The translations under genes and the position numbers were made by a program. Positions 24,256 to 33,207 of a stretch of 64,000 nt of DNA are shown piece after piece. Numbering within the stretch: the stretch's first letter is position 1; each line of letters starts with the position of its first letter. The stretch comes from SCTM01 sp965279655 (GTDB lineage: Bacteria; Pseudomonadota; Alphaproteobacteria; Rhodospirillales; Rhodospirillaceae), in NCBI GenBank assembly GCA_965279655.1, contig OZ257255.1, positions 992,001 through 1,056,000 on the forward strand, read 5' to 3'. The notes under the pieces were generated by a model that was given only the letters and a program-made list of their open reading frames with translations, did not search any database and was not told where the DNA came from.

Positions 24256-26067
24256 TCAATTCACTTCATTGCGGCTGAGCTGGGCCAGCACCGTGAACAG
24301 ACCCGCCGCGCGCGCGGGCGTTCCGACGATCGCTTCGCGTTCCGCCAACAGGCGATGCTTGATCTTCGCGCGCTCCGCCGGCTCGTTGGCGATGCGAACC
24401 GCCCGCTGCGCGTAGTCCTCGGCCGACGTGGCTATCAGTTCCGGCGCACCCATCAGGTCGCAGATGCCCGACGTCATGCGCCCGCGCATGAACTCCGACG
24501 GCAGGGTCACGATGGGCACGCCCATGTACAGCGTCTCATACGCGGTGACGCCGCAGGAATGATGCGGTGCGTCCAGCACGACGTCGGCGCTCTGCACGAG
24601 GCCGACATAGCGGCCGCGATTCAGGCGCGGCACGCCGACGATGCGCTTGGCGTTCTCGCCGAGGGCGTTGAGACGCCTCCACAACACGTTCCACCATGAA
24701 TCCTCCGGATTGCAGAGGATCACCACATGCGCGTGCGGGTCCAGCGCCAGCACGCGGGCGATCATCACGTCGATGTCCGGGTGATACTTATAGATCGAGT
24801 GCAGGCACAGATAGATCTTCGCCTGCGGGGGCAGGCCCAATGTTTCGCGCACCGATGCGTCGCCGACGGTCGCCTCGGGGATGAAATACCACGGCGGAAA
24901 ATCGAGCTTGATGGGGCGCTCGGTGTAGTGGCCGGAGATATCGCCGGGGATCTCCCAATGTCGACCGGTGAGGTAGTAGTCGATGGTGGTGGTTCCGCTC
25001 GTCATGCCGTGGCCGGGCAGGGCGGCCTGCACCGGCGCCAGGCGGGCGTAGCTGAGATAATAGGTCAGCGCGTCGAGGCCCAGTTCCGGATACAGCAGAA
25101 CATCGAGTTCCAGTTCCGCGATCGCCTCTCTCGCGCGCGCCAAATGAATCGGAATGCCGACGATATTGGTATTCGGGTCACGTGCGTGCGGCACAGGGGT
25201 CGTCTGCAGCAGCACAGTCTCGATGATGTCGGTCTCATGGTTGAACAGCGCGTCCAGCGACCGGCCGACGACGTGGTTGGGCTGCCAGAATCGGCTGATG
25301 ATGCCGACCCGCGGGCGCTTGCGGGGCGGCGTCTTACGGACAGGCGCCTCCCAATTCAGGCTCGGCACGACGGCGCGATGGGCTTGAACGTAGGCCGCCT
25401 GAATAGGCTTCGTGTTCTGATGGTGCCACACCAGGTGAATCGGGGTGCGGTTGAACGTCTGCATCGGGTTCTCGACGCACGCCGGCTGCTCCGCGATCAA
25501 TCCGTCGAGCAGCGCCACTGACGTGGCGCGATCGTCATTGAGTTCCTGACGCGACGCGGGCAGCTTCGGATAGACGAGCGACCGGTACAGCCGCAACGCC
25601 GGATCGCCGCTGCGCGCGATCCCGGTATCCAACACCCGGAGCGACGCCCGAAAGGTGTCTTCCCCGGCACCAAGGCCCGCCATGGCGAGCCAGCCCTTCA
25701 TGTTGTTGGGGTTGCGTTCGAGATCCTGGGCGACGACGGCGCGCGCGCGGGCGCGCTCATCCGGGTTGTCCGAAGGCCCCGAGAGGACCTGCGCGATCGC
25801 CGGGTCGTTCGGGGCCAGCGCGAAGGCCCTGCGGTACGCGCTCAAAGCGGCGTCGTGATTGCCCAGCACGAGGAAGAGCGTGGCGGAGCGTACGCACACT
25901 GCCGCTGTGGCGTCGGGCAGCTGCGAGGCCTGGTGCAGTTGCTCCGCGGCTTCGGCCAATCGCCCGGCCAGTTCCAGGGCGGTCGCATAGGCCTCGCGCG
26001 CCGCCACATCGTTTGGCCGCGCGGCTACCCGGGCCTCAAACTCCGCGATGTTGGCCGGCTCGGTCAT
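24256..26067 (-). CDS. TPR protein with O-GlcNAc transferase/SPINDLY-like C-terminal domain
   Basis: 603 residues. The first 170 hold TPR-like repeats (AREAYATALELAGRLAEAAEQLHQA, AALSAYRRAFALAPNDPAIA). From about residue 250 comes a GT41-type catalytic region: RVGIISRFWQPNHVVGRSLDALF, the acceptor-side VQAALPGHGMTSG and DYYLTGRHWE, then the donor-binding DVVLDAPHHSCGVTAYETLYMGVPIVTLPSEFMRGR. In bacteria such proteins glycosylate proteins such as flagellin or surface layers. No target is adjacent, although motA shows that the organism has flagellar genes. Confidence 0.85.
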   Translation of the reverse strand: MTEPANIAEFEARVAARPNDVAAREAYATALELAGRLAEAAEQLHQASQLPDATAAVCVRSATLFLVLGNHDAALSAYRRAFALAPNDPAIAQVLSGPSDNPDERARARAVVAQDLERNPNNMKGWLAMAGLGAGEDTFRASLRVLDTGIARSGDPALRLYRSLVYPKLPASRQELNDDRATSVALLDGLIAEQPACVENPMQTFNRTPIHLVWHHQNTKPIQAAYVQAHRAVVPSLNWEAPVRKTPPRKRPRVGIISRFWQPNHVVGRSLDALFNHETDIIETVLLQTTPVPHARDPNTNIVGIPIHLARAREAIAELELDVLLYPELGLDALTYYLSYARLAPVQAALPGHGMTSGTTTIDYYLTGRHWEIPGDISGHYTERPIKLDFPPWYFIPEATVGDASVRETLGLPPQAKIYLCLHSIYKYHPDIDVMIARVLALDPHAHVVILCNPEDSWWNVLWRRLNALGENAKRIVGVPRLNRGRYVGLVQSADVVLDAPHHSCGVTAYETLYMGVPIVTLPSEFMRGRMTSGICDLMGAPELIATSAEDYAQRAVRIANEPAERAKIKHRLLAEREAIVGTPARAAGLFTVLAQLSRNEVN

Positions 26068-26123
26068 GGCAGGAGCATCCGGATCTTAGGGCGGGAAGGG
26101 GGGCATTTTGTAGACGGAAAAGA

Positions 26124-26197
26124 TGGAGGCCGGAGCCGGAATCGAACCGGCGTAGCAGGATTTGCAATCCTGAGCGTGGCCACTCCGCCATCCGGCC
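26124..26197 (-). tRNA. tRNA-Cys (GCA)
   Basis: 74 bases including an encoded CCA. The acceptor stem GGCCGGA pairs with TCCGGCC, the T arm has GGTTCGATTCC and the anticodon loop is TTGCAAA with GCA. It lies 13 bases downstream of the tRNA-Asn gene on the same strand. Confidence 0.96.
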
Positions 26198-26210
26198 TCA
26201 GCAGCAAAGA

Positions 26211-26285
26211 TGGCTCCGACGGTAGGACTCGAACCTACAACCACCCAATTAACAGTCGGGTGCTCTACCATTGAGCTACGTCGGA
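26211..26285 (-). tRNA. tRNA-Asn (GTT)
   Basis: 75 bases including an encoded CCA. The acceptor stem TCCGACG pairs with CGTCGGA, the T arm has GGTTCGAGTCC and the anticodon loop is CTGTTAA with GTT. It is probably co-transcribed with the tRNA-Cys gene. Confidence 0.96.
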
Positions 26286-26515
26286 ATGTGGCTCCATCTT
26301 CGGCGGGGGGCGGTATAGCGGGAACCCACGGCATCTGCTACCAAAAAAAGGCAGTTCGCGGTTCCGGGAGCCCCCAGGGCCGCGGCGAACCGGCGACCCA
26401 AAAGTTGTCTGATCAAGGGCGAGCCAGTATAAGCGAAGCGCTTGGCCGCGCTGATCAATGTTTCCCCCACCGGTAAACGTTTCACAGCCGCCGGTCGCAG
26501 ATTGGGGTTCCTGAT

Positions 26516-27163
26516 ATGGATTTCGCCGCCGCGCGCCGCAACATGGTTGCGAGCCAGATCCGCACCACAGCGGTGACCGATCCTTTGGTTGTTGCCGCCC
26601 TGGAGGCCGTGCCGCGGGAGAAGTTCGTTCCCCCCGCGCAGCGCGCGTACGCCTATGTGGACGAAGACCTGCAGGTGAGCCGTGGCCGCTGGGTTATGGA
26701 GCCGGCGACCCTGGCCCGGCTGCTCCAGCTGGCCGACATCGAGCAGACCGACAAGGCAATGGTCGTGGCCGCCGGCAGCGGTTACAGCGCCGCCGTGATG
26801 GCGCAGATGGCCGCCAAGGTGACCGCGGTCGACAGCGATCCCGCCCTGAACAGCCAGGCGCGCACGGTCTGCAGCGAGATCAACGCCAACGTCCGCGTCG
26901 TCGCCGATGATCCGCGCAACGGCTGCGCCGAAGATGCCCTCTACGACGTCATCATGATCGACGGCGCCGTCGGCGAGATTCCCGCCTCCCTGGAGGCCCA
27001 GCTGAAGGACGGCGGTCGCCTTGTGACGGTTGTGCGCAACGGCTCGGTCGGACGCGCCACCTGCGTCACCCGGTCGGGGGATGCCTTCAGCCGGATCGAG
27101 GCGTTCGACGCCATGACCCCGGCGCTGCCGGAATTCGCCAAGGCGGCCCGGTTCGTCTTCTGA
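26516..27163 (+). CDS. pcm: Protein-L-isoaspartate O-methyltransferase-like protein
   Basis: 215 residues with the Pcm plan: MVASQIRTTAVTDPLVVAALEAVPREKFVP at the start, then WVMEPATLARLLQLADI, and SAM motif I as VVAAGSGYSAAVMAQMAAKVTAVDSD. The canonical G-x-G-x-G of motif I is changed to AAGSGYS, and the later part is short. The alphaproteobacterial homologue upstream of tolC may therefore have a different substrate from the repair enzyme. It is followed by the TolC gene after 193 bases, a common alphaproteobacterial order. Confidence 0.82.
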   Translation: MDFAAARRNMVASQIRTTAVTDPLVVAALEAVPREKFVPPAQRAYAYVDEDLQVSRGRWVMEPATLARLLQLADIEQTDKAMVVAAGSGYSAAVMAQMAAKVTAVDSDPALNSQARTVCSEINANVRVVADDPRNGCAEDALYDVIMIDGAVGEIPASLEAQLKDGGRLVTVVRNGSVGRATCVTRSGDAFSRIEAFDAMTPALPEFAKAARFVF

Positions 27164-27234
27164 CACTGCCTTAAGTGTACGGCGGGCCCGAAGCAGTCTT
27201 CATGTGCGCTTCGTTAATCATCCGATGCAATAAG

Positions 27235-27263
27235 ATGTGTCCAGGTATGCCCCTGTGACACAT
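27235..27263. promoter_or_regulatory. Inverted repeat upstream of tolC
   Basis: ATGTGTC (27235-27241) and GACACAT (27257-27263) are exact inverted copies, with CAGG and CCTG forming an inner stem (one bulged base). It lies about 95-120 bases upstream of the TolC start and could be a repressor site or part of a hairpin ending the pcm transcript. No T-run follows. Confidence 0.4.
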
Positions 27264-27356
27264 GATGTTGCGTAATTTTACTCGCGTTCCCGGGGACCTT
27301 CGGATAGCACTATCCGCGCTTGGATTGCTTTCGTGGGCGAAAATAGGGGTCGGAAG

Positions 27357-28817
27357 ATGGCTATGAGTGCGGTTCAGACGGGCGCGCGCCCGACATGGCG
27401 CAAGCGGGCCTTGCTGTGCGGCGCGGCCGTCGCCCTGACCTTGGCGCCGATCGCCCAGGCCGCCGCCGAGACCCTGGCCGAGGCCATGGCGCTCGCCTAT
27501 GACGCCAATCCCAACCTTAAGGCCGCCCGCGCTCAGCTCCGCGCGACCGACGAGAGCGTAGCGATCGCCGCCTCCGGCTGGCGTCCGACCTTGAGCGTCA
27601 CGGGGCAGGTGCAACGGCAGGATTCTGAATCGTTCACGCCAGGTTCCACGGCAGCCGTTGGCAACGTCATCGGTCTGGGCGCGATCAAGCGCACCAACGA
27701 ACAAGTCGTGGCGCAGGTGACCCAGCCGATCTTCCGCGGCTTCAAGACCGTCGCCGGCACGTCCGCAGCGAAAAACCAAGTTTACGCGCAGCGCGCGCGC
27801 CTGGAGCAAACCGAAGCGCAGGTGATGCTGCAAACGGCCACGGCCTATCTCGATGTGCTGCAAGCGCTCGCGGTCGTGGAACTGCAGCAGAACCAGACGC
27901 AGGTCCTCGGTCGCAACCTCGAAGCCACGAATGACCGCTTTCGCGTCGGCGAAATCACCCGCACCGACGTCGCGCAGTCCGAAGCCAGTCTCGCCAGCGC
28001 CCGCGCCAGCCTCGTACAGGCCGAAGGCGACCTGCAGCGCGCCCGGTCGGCGTACCTGAACGTTGTTGGCCAGGCGCCCGGCACGTTGGCTTATCCGGAA
28101 CTCCCGAAGACCTTGCCCAAATCCCTCGACGAGGCGGTTGCCGTCGCGATCCGGGACAACCCGAATTACGTGGCCGCGGACTTCACCGCGAAGGCCCAGG
28201 ACTACAACGTCACCGTGATCCAAGGCGATCTGCTGCCGAGCGCCAACCTGATCGGTCAGCTGGCCAAGACCTGGAACGCCACCGTGCCCGGCGCCGAGAC
28301 CCGGCTGCTGTCGGGCGGCGCGCAGGTCACCGTGCCGCTGTACCAACAAGGCGCGGAGTGGGCGCGTCTGCGCCAGGCCAAGGATACTTACGGTCAGCTG
28401 GTGCTGCTCTCGGACCAGGCCCGCCTCGACGCCCGCAACAGCGCGACCTCGGCCTGGGAAAGTCTGCAGGCGACCAGCGCCAGCCTGACGTCCTACAGCG
28501 CCGCCATCTCGGCCAACGAAATCTCCCTGGAAGGCGTCCAGCGCGAGGCGGAAGTGGGCTCGCGGACCGTGCTCGACGTGCTGAACGCCGAGCAGTTGCT
28601 GCTGAATTCCCGCGTGCAGCTCGTGCGCAGCCAGCACGACCAGCTGGTCGCTTCGTTCCAGCTGCTCGCGTCCATGGGCAAGCTGACGGCAGGGGATCTG
28701 GGGCTGGGCGTTGCGCTCTATGACCCCACCAAACACTACAACAACGTGTCCTGGCAGCCGATCGGCAGCAACTCGGACACGAAGAACGACCTGAAGACTC
28801 GCAAGACGGCTCCCTGA
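27357..28817 (+). CDS. tolC: TolC family outer membrane channel protein
   Basis: 486 residues from ATG 27357, preceded by GGGGTCGGA; a GTG at 27333 is possible. A Sec signal (ALLCGAAVALTLAPIAQAAAE) is followed by the TolC repeat ETLAEAMALAYDANPNLKAARAQLRATDESVAIAASGWRPTLSVTG. The long coiled helices of the periplasmic tunnel are evident (VAQSEASLASARASLVQAEGDLQRARSAYLNVVG). The late segment SRTVLDVLNAEQLLLNSRVQLVRSQHDQLVASFQLLASMGKLTAGDLGL is typical of type I secretion TolC proteins. It exports proteins or drugs with an inner-membrane pump that is not encoded here. Confidence 0.93.
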   Translation: MAMSAVQTGARPTWRKRALLCGAAVALTLAPIAQAAAETLAEAMALAYDANPNLKAARAQLRATDESVAIAASGWRPTLSVTGQVQRQDSESFTPGSTAAVGNVIGLGAIKRTNEQVVAQVTQPIFRGFKTVAGTSAAKNQVYAQRARLEQTEAQVMLQTATAYLDVLQALAVVELQQNQTQVLGRNLEATNDRFRVGEITRTDVAQSEASLASARASLVQAEGDLQRARSAYLNVVGQAPGTLAYPELPKTLPKSLDEAVAVAIRDNPNYVAADFTAKAQDYNVTVIQGDLLPSANLIGQLAKTWNATVPGAETRLLSGGAQVTVPLYQQGAEWARLRQAKDTYGQLVLLSDQARLDARNSATSAWESLQATSASLTSYSAAISANEISLEGVQREAEVGSRTVLDVLNAEQLLLNSRVQLVRSQHDQLVASFQLLASMGKLTAGDLGLGVALYDPTKHYNNVSWQPIGSNSDTKNDLKTRKTAP

Positions 28818-28862
28818 GCATTATTCGGCGAAGCGGACGCGCGGTTCGCCGCAGATAATGCT
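28817..28862 (+). terminator. Long hairpin at the tolC stop codon
   Basis: AGCATTAT (28817-28824) pairs with ATAATGCT (28855-28862), and inside it CGGCGAA (28826-28832) pairs with TTCGCCG (28845-28851). The structure begins on the last base of the stop codon. No T-run follows, so it may be a transcript-end stabiliser rather than a classic terminator. Confidence 0.5.
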
Positions 28863-29019
28863 GCCAGCCCAGGTGGTCTAAACGGCTTCTCAGGAATCGT
28901 TAACGCGTGTTGACGGACTAACGACCTGCAAGTCGTTGTCCTTTATAGAATTCTTTAACATCTTCACGTAGTGTTCCACACTGTCGACTGGCGAACCGCC
29001 GGTGGGAGTGGGCCCTGTT

Positions 29020-29700
29020 ATGAGCGCTGACGGTCAACAAGAACCATCGATGGAGGACATCCTTGCCTCCATCCGAAAGATTTTGAGCGAAGACGAAGCT
29101 GAGCCGGCGAAACCCGCCGCGCCGGAGCCGCCGAAGGCTGCCCCGCCGCCACCGCCTCCGCCACCACCACCACCTCCTCCGCCGCCACCACCCCCGCCGC
29201 CACCTCCGCCACCGCCGGTGATGGAAGAGCGCGAGCCCGCGCCGGTGTTCACGGCGCCTGAGCCGGAAGCCCACGAGGAATCGATTTTCGATGCGGAGCC
29301 GGAGCAGGAGCCGGTCTACGACCCGAACCTCCACGTGGAATCCGAGCAGCCGCTCGAACTCACGGGCGCGATGATGGCGCAGCCGGAGCAGCACTATCAG
29401 CATCAGCCTGAACAGCAGATGCACTATCAGCCGCAGCAGGACTACACCAACTACGGTCAGCCGCTCGTCGGCGATCCGGCCGCGATGGCGTCCGGTGCTT
29501 CGATCGCCGGTCTGGCCCAGGCGGTCGCCCGCGAACGCGCATTGGCACTCGGCAACCAGGGGCTCACCATCGAGCAGCTGGTGCGCGAGATCTGCACGCC
29601 GATCCTGAAGCACTGGCTCGACACCAATCTGCCGTACATGGTCGAGCGCATCGTGAAGCAGGAAATCGAGCGCATCGTGAACCGCTCGGAGCGGATGTAG
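29020..29700 (+). CDS. popZ: Polar organising protein PopZ (DUF2497)
   Basis: 226 residues from ATG 29020. The N-terminal helix QEPSMEDILASIRKILSED and the C-terminal helices (LVREICTPILKHWLDTNLPYMVERIVKQEIERIVNRSERM) are the two conserved parts of PopZ, which self-assembles at cell poles and recruits ParB and signalling proteins. The middle is disordered and acidic, with a run of 25 consecutive prolines coded at 29143-29217 followed by Glu- and Gln-rich sequence. The gene order tolC, popZ, valS is common in Alphaproteobacteria. Confidence 0.93.
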   Translation: MSADGQQEPSMEDILASIRKILSEDEAEPAKPAAPEPPKAAPPPPPPPPPPPPPPPPPPPPPPPPPVMEEREPAPVFTAPEPEAHEESIFDAEPEQEPVYDPNLHVESEQPLELTGAMMAQPEQHYQHQPEQQMHYQPQQDYTNYGQPLVGDPAAMASGASIAGLAQAVARERALALGNQGLTIEQLVREICTPILKHWLDTNLPYMVERIVKQEIERIVNRSERM

Positions 29701-29800
29701 CTCCGCTTCGCTCTCGATCTTCGGAATCCCTCATCGCCCGGCACAGTCCGGGCGATGTCGTTTTTGGGTCCAGCGCATCCCGCTGCGACATTCACAAGCC

Positions 29801-29908
29801 GTCACCCCGGCCGAGCGTAGCGAGAGCCGGGGTCCAGGGTATCAATCACCGTCGCGGCTTTTGACCTGGACCCCGGATCGCGGCGCTGCGCGCCTTGTCC
29901 GGGGTGAC
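29801..29908. repeat. Alphaproteobacteria-type palindromic intergenic repeat, copy 1
   Basis: The element starts with GTCACCCCGG and ends with CCGGGGTGAC, and each arm is itself nearly palindromic (CCCCGGCCGAGCG ... AGCGAGAGCCGGGG). It can fold into a two-arm structure around a less conserved centre. A related copy lies at 57096-57210. Confidence 0.8.
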
Positions 29909-29987
29909 AATCTTGGCTTTACCCCCCCGTTGCGTCCCAGGGCCCTGGCGGCTAAACCCTCCGGCTGGCCAGTAATGGACGTTTCTT

Positions 29988-32639
29988 ATGCTCGATAAGA
30001 CCTACAACCCCACCGAAGTCGAAGAGGCGCTGTACGCCGCCTCGGAAGCCGCCGGCGACTTTGCCGCCCATCCGGGGTCGGGCAAGAAGCCCTACACGAT
30101 CATGATGCCGCCGCCGAACGTCACCGGCAGCCTTCATATCGGCCACGCGCTTACCTTCACGCTTCAGGACATCCTGATCCGCTATCACCGCATGATCGGC
30201 CGCGATGCCCTGTGGCAGCCCGGCACGGACCATGCCGGCATCGCGACCCAAATGGTCGTGGAGCGCCAACTCGCCGCCTCGGGCACCAGCCGCATCGAAC
30301 TCGGTCGCGACAACTTCGTGGCCCGCGTGTGGGCGTGGAAAGAACAGTCCGGCGGCGTGATCACGCACCAACTTCGCCGCCTCGGCGCGTCGCCCGATTG
30401 GGCGCGCGAGCGCTTCACCATGGACGAGGGCCTGTCCAAGGCCGTCGTGAAGGTGTTCGTCGAGCTCTATCGCCAGAACCTCATCTACCGCGACAAGCGT
30501 CTCGTGAACTGGGACCCGAAGCTGCACACCGCGATCTCCGACCTCGAAGTGGAGAACCGGGAGCAGAAGGGCAAGATGTGGTTCTTCAAGTACCCCATCG
30601 ACGGCCGCGAGGGCGAATTCATCACCGTCGGCACCACGCGCCCGGAAACCATGCTGGGCGACACCGGCGTGGCGGTGCATCCGGACGACGAGCGCTACAA
30701 GGCATTGGTCGGCAAGAACGTCAAGCTGCCGCTGGTCGGCCGCCTGATTCCCATCGTGGCGGACGAGTACGCCGATCCGGAGAAGGGCTCCGGCGCGGTG
30801 AAGATCACGCCCGCCCACGACTTCAACGACTTCGCCGTCGGCAAGCGTCACAGCCTGCCGATGATCAACGTGCTCGACCGTGACGCGAAGATGAACGAGA
30901 ACGCCCCGGAAGCCTTCCGCGGCCTCGCGCGCGAGAAGGCCCGCGACAAGGTCGTCGCGGAGATGGAAGCCCTCAGTCTCCTCGAGAAGATCGAAGACAA
31001 CGTCATGCAGATTCCCTACGGCGACCGCTCCGGCGTCGTCGTGGAACCGTGGCTGACGGACCAGTGGTACTGCGACGCCGTCACGCTCGCGGCTCCTTGC
31101 ATCAAGGCGGTGGAGGAGGGGCGTACGCGCTTCGTCCCCAAGACCTGGGAGAACACCTACTTCGAGTGGATGCGCAACATCCAGCCGTGGTGCATCTCGC
31201 GCCAGCTGTGGTGGGGTCATCAGATCCCGGCGTGGTTCGGGCCGGACGGTCACGCGTTCGTGGCCTACGACGAAGCCGAAGCGCAAGGCCAAGCCGACAA
31301 GCACTACGGTAAGTCGGTGGCCCTCACGCGCGATCCCGATGTGCTCGACACGTGGTTCTCTTCGGCGCTGTGGCCGTTCTCCACGCTGGGCTGGCCGGAG
31401 AAGACCGAAGCGCTCGCGAAGTATTATCCCGGTGACGTCCTCGTCACCGGCTTCGACATCATCTTCTTCTGGGTCGCCCGTATGATGATGATGGGCATGC
31501 ACTTCATGGGCGATGTGCCCTTCAAGGACGTCTACATCCACGCCCTCGTCCGCGACGACAAGGGCCAGAAGATGTCCAAGTCCAAGGGCAACGTCCTGGA
31601 CCCATTGGACCTGTGCAACAGCTACGGTACCGACGCGGTGCGCTTCACGCTCACCGCCATGGCCGCGCAGGGGCGCGACATCAAGCTCGCCGAGCAGCGC
31701 ATCGCCGGTTACCGCAATTTCATCACCAAGATCTGGAACGCCTCTCGCTTCTGCCAGATGAACGGCTGCGCCATCGTGCCGGGCTTCGATCCGAAGTCCG
31801 TGAAGGGCGTGCTCAACAAGTGGATCGTGGCGAAGACCGCGGAGGCGGCGAAGACTGTCGCCGACGCAATCGAATCCTATCGCTTCAACGAGGCCGCGAA
31901 CGGTCTTTACCAGTTCACCTGGGGCGCGTTCTGCGACTGGTATCTGGAATTCACCAAGCCGGTGTTCACCGGCAGCGATGAGGCCCTGCAGACGGAAACC
32001 CGCGCGACCACCGCTTGGGTGATCGACCAGATCCTCATCATCGGCCAGCCGATGATCCCGTTCGTGACGCAGGAGCTGTGGGACAAGCTCGCCGTCAGCG
32101 CCAACGTGACGCGCGCGACGCGGCTCATCAACGCCCCGTGGCCCAAGCTCGACGGCTTGTCCGCGCCGGAAGCCGAAGCCGAGATCGACTGGGTGGTGGA
32201 GGTCATCTCCGCCATTCGTTCGGTTCGTTCGGAAATGAACATTTCGCCGGCAACGCTGCTCGCGGCGACGGTGAAGGGCGCCAACGCCGCGACCCAGACG
32301 CGCCTCGCCACCCATGGCGATCTCATCACCGCCAACGCGCGCCTCAGCAGCATCGCCGCCAGCGATGCGGCGGTGGCGGAAGCCGCTCAGGTCGTGGTCG
32401 GTGAGACGACCATCCTTCTGCCGTTGGCCGGCATCATCGACCTCGGCAAAGAGCGCGATCGCCTCAAGAAGGAGATTGCCAAGCACGAGAACGACATCGC
32501 CACCGTGGTGAAGAAGATGTCGAACGAGGCGTTCGTCGCCAAAGCGCCGCCCGCCGTGATCCAGGAGAACCGCGACCGCCAAGCTGCCGCTGAATCCGCC
32601 ATCGCGAAGTTGAAGGAAGCGCTGGCGCGGCTGGGATAG
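29988..32639 (+). CDS. valS: Valyl-tRNA synthetase
   Basis: 883 residues. The class I signatures are intact: HIGH at residues 50-53 (SLHIGHALTF) and KMSKS at 528-532. Editing-domain segments (GTTRPETMLGDTGVAVHPDD) and the WCISRQLWWGHQIPAW block identify ValRS. The C-terminal coiled-coil arm, with LGKERDRLKKEIAKHENDIATVVKKMSNEAFVAKAPP, is complete. The length is normal for the family. It charges tRNA-Val in the cytoplasm. The CPT-like kinase gene follows after 13 bases and may be co-transcribed. Confidence 0.97.
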   Translation: MLDKTYNPTEVEEALYAASEAAGDFAAHPGSGKKPYTIMMPPPNVTGSLHIGHALTFTLQDILIRYHRMIGRDALWQPGTDHAGIATQMVVERQLAASGTSRIELGRDNFVARVWAWKEQSGGVITHQLRRLGASPDWARERFTMDEGLSKAVVKVFVELYRQNLIYRDKRLVNWDPKLHTAISDLEVENREQKGKMWFFKYPIDGREGEFITVGTTRPETMLGDTGVAVHPDDERYKALVGKNVKLPLVGRLIPIVADEYADPEKGSGAVKITPAHDFNDFAVGKRHSLPMINVLDRDAKMNENAPEAFRGLAREKARDKVVAEMEALSLLEKIEDNVMQIPYGDRSGVVVEPWLTDQWYCDAVTLAAPCIKAVEEGRTRFVPKTWENTYFEWMRNIQPWCISRQLWWGHQIPAWFGPDGHAFVAYDEAEAQGQADKHYGKSVALTRDPDVLDTWFSSALWPFSTLGWPEKTEALAKYYPGDVLVTGFDIIFFWVARMMMMGMHFMGDVPFKDVYIHALVRDDKGQKMSKSKGNVLDPLDLCNSYGTDAVRFTLTAMAAQGRDIKLAEQRIAGYRNFITKIWNASRFCQMNGCAIVPGFDPKSVKGVLNKWIVAKTAEAAKTVADAIESYRFNEAANGLYQFTWGAFCDWYLEFTKPVFTGSDEALQTETRATTAWVIDQILIIGQPMIPFVTQELWDKLAVSANVTRATRLINAPWPKLDGLSAPEAEAEIDWVVEVISAIRSVRSEMNISPATLLAATVKGANAATQTRLATHGDLITANARLSSIAASDAAVAEAAQVVVGETTILLPLAGIIDLGKERDRLKKEIAKHENDIATVVKKMSNEAFVAKAPPAVIQENRDRQAAAESAIAKLKEALARLG

Positions 32640-32652
32640 GGGAGGTGGGCTG

Positions 32653-33207
32653 GTGACGCCCGACGCCACTTTGCCGCAAGCCATCGTTCTGAACGGCACC
32701 AGCAGCTCCGGGAAGACGGCGCTCGCCCATCGCCTTCAGGATGCGCTTCCCGAGATCTATCTCAACTTCAGCGTCGATGCCGTGCTCTACGCCGTCCCGC
32801 CGTCCGACCTGAAGACGATGCGCGACGGCTGGCAGATCAAGCGGCCCGGCTACAGCCTCACGCGGCTGATCCGTGGCTATCACGCCGCGGCGGCGGCTCT
32901 GCTCAAGACTGGCAATCGCCTGATCATCGACAACGCCACCTCGCGCGAAGCCTGGCGCGAGGATCTCGTCCAGAACCTTGCCGGCTACAGCGTCTTTTGG
33001 GTCGGCGTGCACTGCGACCTCGCGGTCGCGCAGGCCCGTGAAAAATCGCGCGGCGACCGCGCCATCGGCACGGCCGAACGCGAAGCGACAGGCGTGCACC
33101 GCGGCTTCGCCTACGACTTCGAGGTCGATACATCCGCCATCACGCCGGATGCCGCGGCTGATCTTGTGTTGCGCGCGTTGAAGATCACGCCCGCAGGAAT
33201 GTCGTGA
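32653..33207 (+). CDS. Chloramphenicol phosphotransferase-like P-loop kinase
   Basis: 184 residues from a GTG at 32653, 13 bases after valS. The P-loop is LNGTSSSGKTALAHRLQ. Further family features are the FSVDAVLYAVPP and LIIDNATSREAW segments and FWVGVHCDLAVAQAREKSRGDRAIG, the lid region of CPT-type kinases. The named member phosphorylates chloramphenicol, but most chromosomal homologues have unknown small-molecule or tRNA-related substrates. Resistance should not be assumed. Confidence 0.83.
   Translation: MTPDATLPQAIVLNGTSSSGKTALAHRLQDALPEIYLNFSVDAVLYAVPPSDLKTMRDGWQIKRPGYSLTRLIRGYHAAAAALLKTGNRLIIDNATSREAWREDLVQNLAGYSVFWVGVHCDLAVAQAREKSRGDRAIGTAEREATGVHRGFAYDFEVDTSAITPDAAADLVLRALKITPAGMS

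Noticed and set aside
27171..28736. A 521-codon open frame antisense to the TolC gene
   Set aside because: No domain or signal is visible; the TolC frame has the full family pattern.
29143..29217. A trinucleotide repeat expansion
   Set aside because: The proline run uses four different codons in irregular order, so it is not a pure DNA repeat.
29034..29252. A frame coding a long glycine run on the minus strand
   Set aside because: It is the complement of the PopZ proline run and has no independent support.
29952..32699. A 915-codon open frame antisense to valS
   Set aside because: It mirrors the valS frame, is rich in His, Arg, Asp and Val as expected from a high-GC antisense frame, and valS has every synthetase motif.
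32653..33207. A chloramphenicol resistance gene
   Set aside because: Only the kinase family is shown by the sequence; chromosomal homologues with this context are not known to give resistance.
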